Both the position numbers and the translations under genes were made by a program. The notes beneath the pieces are model-generated. The model did no database searches and had not been told where the DNA came from. It saw only the letters and a program-made list of their open reading frames with translations. Below are positions 47,450 through 59,600 of a stretch of DNA of 64,000 nucleotides, piece by piece. Numbering within the stretch: the first letter of the stretch is position 1; the number at the start of each line of letters is the position of its first letter. Origin of the DNA: Mya arenaria (taxonomy: Eukaryota; Mollusca; Bivalvia; Myida; Myidae). Where the stretch lies: positions 12,244,269 to 12,308,268 of the forward strand of contig NC_069129.1 of NCBI RefSeq assembly GCF_026914265.1. Reading direction: 5' to 3'.

Positions 47450-48180
47450 ATTGTATGTCTTGTATATCTGTCTTTTCTTCTATGTATGTCTTGTATATCT
47501 GTCTTGTCTTGTGTACATGTTTGTCTTGTCTTTCTGTCTAGTTTGTATGCATGTTTTGACTTGTCTATGTGTCATGTCTTGTATGTATGTCTTGTCTACG
47601 ATTTTGTCTTGTATGGATGTCTTTCTTGTCTTGTCTTGTATGTCTTTCTTGTCTTGTCTTGTATGGATGTCTTTCTTGTCTTGTCTTGTATGGATGTCTT
47701 TCTTGTCTTGTCTTGTATGGATGTCTTTCTTGTCTTGTCTTGTATGGATGTCTTTCTTGTCTTGTCTTGTATGGATGTCTTTCTTGTCTTGTCTGGTATG
47801 GATGTCTTTCTTGTCTTGTATGGATGTCTTTCTTGTCTTGTATGGATGTCTTTCTTGTCTTGTCTTGTATGGATGTCTTTCTTGTCTTGTCTTGTATGGA
47901 TGTCTTTCTTGTCTTGTCTTGTATGGATGTCTTTCTTGTCTTGTCTTGTATGGATGTCTTTCTTGTCTTGTCTGGTATGGATGTCTTTCTTGTCTTGTAT
48001 GGATGTCTTTCTTGTCTTGTCTTGTATGGATGTCTTTCTTGTCTTGTCTTGTATGGATGTCTTTCTTGTCTTGTCTTGTATGGATGTCTTTCTTGTCTTG
48101 TCTTGTCTTGTCTTGTATGGATGTCTTTCTTGTCTTGTCTGTAATGTTTTATATTTCTGTTTGTCTGTGTATCTGTCTGT
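47450..48180. repeat. CTTGT-rich minisatellite (27-bp unit with 22-bp variants)
   Basis: About twenty units of TGGATGTCTTTCTTGTCTTG plus TCTTGTA, 27 bp long. Some lack one TCTTG pentamer (22 bp) and one near the right end has two extra. The flanks degrade to TGTATGTCTTG repeats. Strong pyrimidine/G bias on the plus strand. Long open frames in four readings are by-products of the repeat, not genes. If the LRR gene has a 5'-UTR exon upstream, the array is in its first intron. Confidence 0.97.
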
Positions 48181-48184
48181 CTAG

Positions 48185-50597
48185 TGTTTTTCCACCATTT
48201 TGCCAAATTGGGTGGCCTTCCTGACTGGGAAAATTCCGTCTTTCTGTCTGTGTGTGACCTAGTGGTTAAGAAAGTCTTAGATTACCCTTTCAGATACTTT
48301 AAAAAAACAGTGGGTAAAATGATATGCTATTTAAACTGGTTTCCTCTGGTTTTTCTGTTATGATACTGATATACCATACAGGGGTATTTACCTCATGACA
48401 AAACATGAATTTAAATGTTGTCCATTCAAGTTACCTTAATGAAAAATACCCTAAAACAATAGGGACTCTCTATTTGTTGTTATTTTTTGTTTTAAGTTAT
48501 TTTTTATCCAATTACATAACACGAATAAGGACATGTCAATTGTCAGCAATTTGATATACCAAAAGCACATACCTAAGTTATTCAAGTTACATTATGTTAC
48601 ATCAAAATATTTATCTTATCAAAATCAAAACAATGTGACAGACGCTTTTACCCCGCTTTCAATTTACAAGAGAATGCAAAATACCTGGTTTTTAGAATTC
48701 CCATGTCTTTGAAAAAATTATTTAAATAGTTTTTAATCCAAATGGTTGCACATTGTAAACACCGATAAAAAGTCATGTACGCTAAATAGCTCTATTGACA
48801 AGGTAGATCGCAACCTTGTAAGTGATAGTAGCCGCCATATTTAGTTAAGGTTAAGTCAGGTATTTTCCCTCTATGTGGGTCACATTTATATAAATATTTA
48901 TCCAATATTCAGTGGCTAATGTTTATGCCTTTTGGCTATTTAGTAAAAACAGTTTATGCTAATGTACTGACAAACCATTCAATAGATATGTTCTATTTAT
49001 GTGTTAGTAGACTTTCACATTAAACAATGTCATTATAACCTATTATGTAATGGACTTACCTGTTCATTGCATATTTATGATATGACCCATATATAGGACA
49101 CATCACCTGTGTATTGCACATCTGGACTAAACCATTTAAGGAAAGGGTAGGCAGGATTTTAATGTCAGTTACAGTGGAAAGCTACTGTATGATGAGATGG
49201 ATGACTAATAAATACACAGTTGATATTTGTGTATTTCTAGCTAAAAACTGCCCAATTTTTAGTCCTTGATAATAAATATCTTTTGAGGCTTATATAGTAA
49301 ACTGAATTTTATTTTTATTTTTCACATTATTTTTACCACTAGCTATATCAATTATCTATACTATTTTATGCTAAATAGTTAATGATGATGTGTACATGTA
49401 TATACCTCTATAATTGCAACATTTGATTTTTTGATTAGAATCAAAGTGAAGGTATGAATTGGTTTTTTTAACACCATATAAACACTAAACTAAACGTTTG
49501 TATACGAGAAGACATTCGCAATAAAAATATGATGTCGACAGATTTACTATAAAGTTGGTATATTAGTGATGGTTCAGATGTATACCAGAGAAAATCTATA
49601 TCATAGCAAGCGGGCTTACACAAGTATATATTCATTCAGTGAAATTTATATTGGAATGTCTAACGCAGTGTTTTATTCATCATTTTCTTCAGGTATTTTC
49701 ATGAAACACATTCTAAACTGTCACAGTTGTAAATATGATAAATAGTTGCAAACTATGCATGTACATTTTATAGCACTGTCATTTATTTAATGCTGTATGA
49801 AATAAGCAGTTTTATGGTAGGGTTTTGTAGATATTTTTTAAAATATTGATGTTGATAAAAAAAAAAAAATGTGATATATACACCAAATTTGATATTGGTG
49901 TATGTTGCACATAAGATGGAAATGTTTCATGTTTTGTTTTGTTACTTAAGAAAAGTAAGGTTTTGTGGAAAAAAAACACAGTTGTAATTGTTTAAACAAA
50001 AAAAATAAGTGAAAATTAATACAACAAGTAAGCAAAATATCAATAAAGAAAGAAATGTAAGAAAATGTAAGATAATTATGTTAGTGTTTTTATTAAAATC
50101 CATCTATAAGTATAATATGATTGTAAATGTGATTTAAGCTTTATTCAGCAACAGATAAATGACAGTTAAAATATTGCTTAATATTATGTATGCAGTGTTA
50201 CTTGTATACTAATCTAGTACTATTTATCATGGGTCGTGTTTGCAACCATGATTTTCAATAAAGGATATAAAAATATTGACATTCCTAAACTTTGTCAGTG
50301 TATACTAGATTCTGTTTTTGACATTCACAAATTGCTTCAATAAGTGTTACCTTTGTATAAATGCTTTAAATTTGTTGCAAAAATGGAATATGGTTTTAGC
50401 ATACATGCTCAAAGGTAAAAACCATTAAGTGTGTTTTGGGGCTAGTAGAAAAATTCAATATTCCTATGAATTATATAGAGTTTGGCGAGTATCATTTTTA
50501 GCTAGCATAAAGATATGGAAATTCAGGCTTAATGCACTTTTAAATATAATTTATAAAGACTGTTATATTCTTAAGTTTTACACTTTTTGAATTTCAG
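48185..50597. other. Intergenic or 5' regions of LRR and ANO10-like genes, no coding gene seen
   Basis: AT-rich with no supportable ORF. At 48249-48275 a short GACCTAGTGGTTAAG resembles a tRNA/SINE box A fragment. On the minus strand CATTGAACAG/GTAAGTCC-like sequence gives a good donor at 49059-49058 that could end a noncoding first exon of the LRR gene. A poly-A run occurs at 49858-49869. The acceptor just before 50598 implies at least one ANO10-like 5'-UTR exon upstream, which I could not place. Confidence 0.4.
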
Positions 50598-50655
50598 TTC
50601 TGATATCCACAATAAATAAACCAACATAGCCGATAGCTTTGAAACAATTATCACA

Positions 50656-53600
50656 ATGGAGGAAGTCGGTTCTGCAACAACAACGACGACAGCAGGTGGT
50701 GCTGGATTTGAGCCTTTGGAGGTGCTGGAGTTTGCTGTGAACACCAAGCAGGCAGCGATTGAATGGATGATTGCCAAGTTGCAAGCCCCCGCAGACAAGA
50801 GTGGGGCGGACCTTTGTGTTTCGGCTATGGTCATGCAACATAACCAGGTATGAAGATATATATAGATAGTAGCAATGGTTTGTAAATAACTAAAAGATTC
50901 GAAATGTAAAGTTTTGTTTTGTTAGCTTCAGAAAAGAAAAAGGTATTGTCGTAACCTTGGTTTCGGTTCTGATTAGAAATGTTTACCATGGTCATAACTA
51001 CCAATACCATTCAAGATATTCACATAAATGAAGTACACATATTATAAGTAACAAAATGCTAAAGTATGTTGCATATCCCATAACCATGGCCTTAACAATT
51101 GGTGAGTTATGCCCCTTGATGAACGATCACAAGTGTTGATTGCAGCTGGCACTGGTCTTGTATTATTAAAATATCCGTAAAATAAATCTCAATTTCTACC
51201 AAATTAACAAGCATTTTGATGCATTTAATAGGGCTAAATATAGGTTATGCAAAAAAGCACATTTTAATTTGATTAATGCATTCTGTGTTAACGTTTAAAT
51301 TTAATGATCAAAACAAAAATGTATATGTTTTAGGTACAGATAAAAGAATAGTAACGATATCTTGGCCGTTTGTGTCTTGTTAATTAATAAAAAAAAAACA
51401 TTGATAAAGGCTAATATTGTTTTACATTTACCTAAATCATATGGGTTTTTTTGTTGTTTTTATCGTTAAAGATGAATGAGTTAAACATGATAATGCAATT
51501 TAATAAAAATAAATATTTTTTGTATCAACCTGTCTTGTGCGCCTTCAATACAATACCAGGTAAGAAATCTAGAAAATATATTATAATGTTATATGTTTGC
51601 CTTACATACATATTTTTTTAGAGGAACTAAAACGGAGTGTGTAGTGTTTCATAATGAAGGGACTAGTTTGCAGGGGTTTATTTTTTTCTCGACAACAAGG
51701 AGAAGCAACAAAACACAAAGGAAGATGTATAAATAAAGATATTGATAATTATTAAGGAAATATTAATATTTCTTGGTGAATGATTTTTCAGGAGACTTCA
51801 GTAAGTACCAGCATGAATATTGTGCTCAAGTTGCCCATACATTACAGTATAAGCACTAACAGTCAACTTAGAAATAGCTCCATACAGATTTTGTACAATA
51901 TTTAAAGTTAATGCACAATAAAAAAAATATCTAGTTGTTAGGGTTACATGTCCATCTTGACCAAAAGGCAGTCCTCCAGTAGGGGCTTAGGCTCCAGTCA
52001 TTGTTCTTGAGCTCTCAAAATGGACACCGAGCAATAGTTATTGTTTATGTTTGCTTTACTGAACTTTTAAATCAGCGTTTAGTAAAGCAAACAATTTACT
52101 TTTGGGGTGAAAAGTCTCCATACTCCATAACCTACGTAATAAAACTTATTATGGAGTTAAGGAACATTGGCTTTGTTTCGTTGTGAGAAGTTTCTTAATT
52201 GTTCCAGCAAAGATATTAGGGTAACACTTGTACTGGTTTTGACCCAGCTAATGGACAGCAAAGGGGATTCATAACAGCTCTTCATATAATACCGTTGAAT
52301 AAAACAGCATGAACAAAAGAAATGTTGTATTTTAATTCTATGTACACAAAGTCATGTATTATGATATTTGTTATTGACTAAATTGTTTTGTTAACATCAT
52401 ATTGCAATTAAATTTATTTAAAGTAAAAGGACAATGGCTATTGTTCAACAAAATGCATATATACATGTACCATGTTGGAGAGTGTTATTTTTGTTTTTGT
52501 CCATACATTAAATCCCATATCAGAATGGTAACAAGAAGGCGGAGCTTAACCATGCTATAACTATTGTTCGGATAGGCTCACCAGTTATTGAGTGTTATCC
52601 TTTACAACATGATACAAAACAGTTGCTTCATCCAACACCCTCGTGATTGAAATAATACACTCTTCTTGAAACTCTTGTGTATAATTTTAAAAACTTGGGT
52701 TGTGGGTTCAATAATTTTTCATAGTGTATGTTGGGCACAATACAATTATTTATTATACTAGTATTGTTATTGTATAGAATAGTACAAAGATATATATCAT
52801 TTAGTCTTATTTCTAACAGAGAAATAGTATTAAAATGACAAAAAAGTAAAACAGCACTTTATAATTTGGCTTTGGAGTATGATAGAACACCGTTATATAT
52901 GTAACTATCAATATACCCGGTATGCATTTTAATATGCTGTAACAGTATACAAATTAACAGTCTTACTTTTCATATAGAATAGAAAGGTTGAAGTTGTAAT
53001 GTTTTATACCACTGATGTCTTGATTCCAGAGTTCAATAATCAGTCTTGATTGATAATGTGAAATTTGACAATGAACTTAACAATTGCCAAGGCAGTTGAA
53101 TAAGGATGGACAAATAGAAATATTTTTTTTGTTTTACTTGAATAAACATGTAATGTTACGAGGACCTAAAGTTGTCTAGTTTTTTATGTCCTCTAGGTCC
53201 TAAAGTCATCTAGGTCCTAAAGATGTCTCTTACTAAAGTTATCTAGGTCCTAAAGATGTCTTGGTACTAATGTTTTCCAGCTCCTAAATTCATATTGATC
53301 CTAAATTCATCTAGGTCCTAAAGTTGTCTAGGTCTTAGAGTCATCTAGATCCTAAAGACTTCTAGATCCTAAATTCATCTAGGTCCTAAAGTTGTCTAGG
53401 TCTTAGAGTCATCTAGATCCTGAAGACTTCTAGATCCTAAATTCATCCAGGTCAGTTGTCTAGGTCATAAAGTCATCTAGGTCTAGGGGTTAAAGACGTC
53501 TAGGTCCTAAAGTTGTCTAGGTCTTAGAGTCATCTAGATCCTGAAGACTTCTAGATCCAAAATTCATCTAGGTCCTAAAGTTATCTAAGTACTTAAGTTG

Positions 53601-56600
53601 TCTAGGTCATAAAGTCATCTAGGTCCTTCAGTTGTCTAGGGGTTAAGGACGCCTAGGTCTTAAAGTTGTCTAGGTCCTAAAGTCATCAGTTTTTACAGTC
53701 TTGTTTTCCTTCTAATAAAAGCTTTGAGGTCATTTAAACCACTGACAATTGAAAGCTTAGCTCAACCATTCTTCATGATTCAATTACAATTGTAATTTCT
53801 TAAACTGGAGTAGATGACAAAATAATTAGTTGAGCTAGTAACTGGTTCTTTCACTGAACCTAAACTCGGGAACAAGTAAGCCCTGTTCATAACTTGTGTG
53901 GGCAAAAGCCATTTGCATGCAAAAATATGCATTTTTTTGTGTTACATTTTTTATATCATCTTACATTATTCTAGTTCAATTGTTTTCCCTTTTAATTGTA
54001 AATATATTCTGTGATGACTTATGGTACAGAGTGATGACAATAGGTTACATTTAAAAAAGATTCAATCAATCATTAGTTGAACCTGCTTTGGAAATATTAG
54101 CAGCATCGAGTTTTAAATTGCTGTAAATCAAAGTATATTTTTAAACATGACTGTGCTGGTTAAAAGGACGAGAAATTTGCAGTAGGTGACAACATAATGT
54201 CAGCACAAGACCCGGCACCACATGCATGAAGACCTCTGGACCACAACATACATACATGTTGTGCTCAATTATGTGTAAATATTGTGCAAACACATTCCAT
54301 AATAACTTCACTGAGATATGCCAAACTGTTTACATTTTAAATCTCATGCACCAACCTGATTACCTAAGGAGCCCATGGATGACAACTTTAAGATCCATGG
54401 ATCCGATGGTTGTCAGGCTGACCCCTGGTGTACATACGGCATAGTTAATCATTCAATATTATTAGCACCGAAATGCGCGGGAAAGATACCTTTATAAAAT
54501 TAATGCAAGCCAGGTACATTTCACTGAAAACAGACAATGCCTTTTTTATAAATGTAATGTAAAGTGACAACTTTAGGTCCTTGTACGTTAGTTCATTGTC
54601 AATGTGAACAATTTCTTTTTCTTTTTACAATGATGAATAACGTAATCGTTATGCATGAAAGTTTGAGGAGTTAAAATATGATTTTGTTTTTCAATTATCT
54701 GAAATTCCATCCAATAATGGTTTGATTTTTTGTGGAAAAGGATATTATGCATGGTATGTTTACTTTTGTTATTACCGACGTGGCTTTATAAGAATCATGA
54801 GCGTTGTCACAACCATCCTTCCCTCCTGCTTTTGTGTCCGGTCAATAACTTTGTCATTCATGATGGGATATTAAAATCATTTGGTGGAGGTGACCACCAT
54901 ATTATGACATGTCATGCCCAAGATCAGGGTACAAAGCTTTAAGGTCATGGCACTGCTTGCCTCAGATCTTAATTTTTGCAAAATAAGTGTGACTGATGAT
55001 AATGGCTTGTGGCCGACCCATAAATTTGTCACTCATGGTGGGATTTGGAAAAAAAATTCACTGGTGGCCACATAGGGTGACTATGTGTCCTCTGGCTTCA
55101 TAGTCAAGGTCACTGATTACCTCTGCACCAGGGCTTCTAAAAACCGGCAATTTGCCGGTCTGGACTGATTTTGACCAAGCCAGACCGATTTCAGTTTCAA
55201 AAAATGTAAAAAAAATCGGTCCAAAATTTTCTCATTTTTTTTTTTAAATTCAGTCCAAAACGACTAAGTCAGTAAAAATTGTTATACACAAACATTCTTG
55301 GGTCATTCACACATTCAGAATTACCCCCAATAAAAGTGTCCTAGTTACCATCGGACCAATGTGACCACTGCTTTTTCCGCTACGCTGAACTTTCGATATC
55401 TGTTTATTAGCAGACACTTGTGATCGGTCCAATCACGTGTATTGGTAGGTCACAGAAGACACAATTAAATAAATTAATTTAAATGCAATTGTCATTGTTA
55501 ATCCGCGAAAGCACCAAAATTCCAAATTAATTAACCTTATCATATAGGATATCAACAGCAACACGCTTGATTGACTACGGAGTCTGACAGCTGAGTGCGC
55601 CGCTTACGTCATTTTAATTCACAGTAATAAAAAATTCGTTGTCGATATCAAACTTATAGCTTGAAGCCCCGATTATAAATCGAGATATATATTATTATTC
55701 AAGATTATCAGTTGAATGTTGACTCGCTGTAGAAGCATTAAACAAATAAAACATAATACTGTTTCACTTTTTGTCAGCTGACCGCTTCCCGTTGGCAGCA
55801 GTTAATTACGATCGCAGTCGTTTTTGTTAGAAACGCCGCAGAACTCGATGAGAATCTCATTTGAATTAAGCTTGTATCAATGACTATCTAAATCGGCTTT
55901 GATGGTTCTAGAGCCCTGTTAATTGCCACATAGTGAAAAAAAAATTGACAGAATACACGTCGCGAAAATGTATGACATTTCTATATAATCCGACTTTTGA
56001 ACAGGTCTTTTTTTCGGGGGGGGGGGGGGGGGGGGTTTTGGGGGGAGGGAGTTTTCTCCGGGTCCGGACCGATTGTGGTTCCAAACTTTTAGAAGCCCTG
56101 CTCTGCACACTATCAGTTACTAAGCATTACTGATGATAGTAGTTGCTGCCCTATCCATGACTGCCATGCATGGTTGAATATTGAATAATTTGGAATAAGT
56201 GACCACCATACCAATACGTCACCCATATTCTTACACTTCAAGGTGAAGGTCACTCGCAGGCTTGGTCAAGGTCCCTGTGCTTATTTGAGTTTTACGCCCT
56301 TGAACATCAGCAATTCCTTGGCTATATTGAAGATTGTAGCAAATAAGGATTGTTTTTCTTCGTATAATAATCAAGCATTTATCATCCTCTGTCAAGGTGG
56401 TGTGCAGGGTTTGTCATCCTGGTGTTTTCATGTGGATGTAAGAAAAGTGTAACATATTAGTATGGAGTTTGCATATCTTATCATTTAGTGAATGTGATCA
56501 TATTTTTATCAGTATATTTTATAGTGATTTGTCCATAGATCTAGTGTTATAAAGTGTGAATGAAGTTTTATAAAAGGCGGATTGCCTTCCATTTTAGTAT

Positions 56601-59600
56601 GAAAATATTTTTATTACTTTTTTTCATGGTTAACTGTCGTTTGCTCTATGCGTGTTGAAATAATAATAATAATAAGTAAGTGTAATCTATAAAGGCTGGG
56701 AATATTCATTTTTGGTATGATTATAAAACTAATTATTTTTATCACTCCTTCATAATGGTGATGTAAATTATATTTTATGCACTTCTAATTGGCTAAAGAA
56801 ATTGTAAAATATTCAGCTATGAAACACTAGCTTTGAAAAAAACACTAGCCAAACCCGTCAAACTTTTGACTGGTGCAAAGCTTGCTAATTTGCCCACTGT
56901 CGTTTACAGGAAACAGTTCTGTTTATCGGTGGTTCAACAAGTCGCTTGTTGCTGGGAGCCGAGATGATGGACATGATGAAGGAATATAAGGATGGGAACC
57001 AGCGAGAGTTCACTGTGGAAGATATTAGTAACTTCCGTGGTGGAGGTATGTTTGGTTTGGTATTTTAGCTTCTCCTCCCCCATAATGTAACTTTTCTTGG
57101 ATGGGGTAGGCCTTGTGAAATTGTGGTGAGATTTAAATAGAGTTAAAACTTAATAATTTTACACCATGCCATATAGTTTAAACATTCTACATTTTACAAC
57201 GATTGTGAAAATAGTGATGATAACTTATACAAAGTCATTTTCGTTGGCACAATGTTGCATGAGAGTGTGGTCTTGTGTTGTGGGGGAAACCAGAGTACCC
57301 AGGGAAAACCCACTTGACCAGCTTGGTCACCACCAAACCAACAAACCAACCACTAACCAAACACACATGCTATATAAACCAACTGGAAGTGGTCAAAATT
57401 TTAATTAAACAGACAAGGTTTTTTTCTGATATTTTTTTTTAATTTTATTTTTTTGTTATGTGTCACACTTTACCACCTTTTCTAAATGCTTAATTTCAGA
57501 GAATCCAGACATGTTCTTGACAATGGCCGAGAAACAAAAGATCATATTCCGGGAATTGGAGAACATTCGGGCCACGGATTCAGATGAATATGTTCCTGGA
57601 TATGAGTTCATCAAGCTATACCAAGGCAGGACCATAGGTAGGACATTTTGCTTTTTAGTGGTATGAGGTATAACTGAAAAACATGAACAAAATATGTTTA
57701 TTTTACCTTGTCAATCTCTATGCTTATGTCTACGCCAATGGGATTGCCAGAGGGATTCTTATTTAATCATTTACAAAGCCTCTGATGAAAAACATGGCTA
57801 GTTTTCCATTAAGTCATTAAAAGTGATTTTTTCAAAATAAGTAACTTTTTTTATCTGCGCCCGCCATGTGCCGAACTAATGTTTGAGATAGGCAAACAAA
57901 TTCACTTTTACATATTTCTATAAACAAAAAGTGATATTGTGATGGAATTATTATCAGCTCAATAAAGTTAGCATCAATATGGACATGCTTTACCATGGCT
58001 GTGTTCATTCAAAACATTCTGATAAAGCTTATTAGGAAAGCCAGTGGTCGAAATTAACACAAGCCTACAAGCCCTGCACTGGTAAAATATTTTTCAGACG
58101 TGCTCAAATTCTGAATTTTATATAGCAGGGCTTGTTCAAAAATTTGATGCCAAGCAATAGTATAAGGATTCAGGCTTGTTCATTTGAAAGTCTGTTTTCA
58201 AGGACTGGTAAAGCGTGAAAACCTTGATGTATGGCTTAGTCCTATCACATCAACCTAACTACAACATGGTTGACATTTTACATATTCGATGAAGACATTA
58301 TTTACTTAATGTTTTAATAATTTATTTTCAGTGAAGAAACTGCTGAGTGCTGATCTGATCAAGAATCTTTTCCCAATCCACGACCAGGAGTTCCTGAAGA
58401 AAATGGGAGCCGACTGGTATAAGAAGCCAGTTGCCAGTCAACCTATAGGTATAGTTTATGTCTCACAGTTTCATATGATCACTGTAGAAATTAAGGGGCC
58501 TGTTTTATTCAAGATCTTAGTCCAAGAATGAAAACAAGGTGGAGGAAATGAAAGAAGTCAGCTCTTTTCCATCTGTGACGTCCCTACAGATTTATGATTT
58601 TGTAAAATCCTTTAACAAACTAGCCCCAGATTTAAGTGTGTATGGTGCTTGGATAAAGGTTGATGGTGTCCACTATTTAGAGGTTAATACACAGCGTAGC
58701 TGGTCCGTTGAGTGATAATTGGCCCGAGTGACTCATAATGGCCCGAGACGTAGTCGAGGGACATTATGAGCACGAGGGCCAATTTTCACTCGACAGCCCG
58801 GCTACGCTGTGTATTAACCTCTTTAATACATAAGTTTGTTTTTCTTAGTTTGAGAGTTTGCTTTTAAAGTTTACCTACAATCCAGTTGCAGGGTTTGAAT
58901 TTAGACTTGCATACTCGCAAAATGCGAGTGACATTTGCAAATTGCGAGTGACTTTTATTCAAGTTCGCAAAATTCTGCAAGTGGCTTTTCTAGACCACAA
59001 AATGTAAAAAGGAAAGAAGAATAAACATGAACTTTACTCAATAACTCCGCTACGTAGTCGAGTGTAAACAGCCTATAAGTGGGATGTTAACACTACCAGT
59101 ATAAAGAAGACAGTACGGAGTCACGCTCTAGTAAGTTTTCAAAAATAGAACAAATATGGAAAAGGCCGAGTTTTATCTTGAATCTTCCCAGGATGCTCCG
59201 AGGCATGCATAATACAAAGTGAATACATATGACATAATCACCTAGCTCAATCATTGGCCAAATTAAGCGCTTTCGCGCACTATATGTAAACCCCATCAAC
59301 CTTTGAATATATTTCCGCCCAACTATCAAAGTGAATAGACTTCGTTGATCGCTACATTTCATGGTCCAAAGCATCCACACTACATTTACTGTTGCTTTTA
59401 TTGATTTAAATTTTATAATGTTATTGTTTTTAATACTTATAGACTTAATGAAATCTGTAGCGTGCTTGCCAAATGTGTATTACCCGATTGTGAGGGTAAA
59501 TGTACAAAGTGAACAATGTCAAATTATTGGACAGCTTTGTAGTCAAGTCACTCAAGATTGATACTTTTTAATATTCATAATACGTCTTAGGTGTAAATTT

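Noticed and set aside
47381..48224. Open frames of 191-275 codons on both strands
   Set aside because: They are created by the 27-bp/22-bp CTTGT minisatellite and encode repetitive CLVLYG or KTRQERHPY-type strings in several frames at once.
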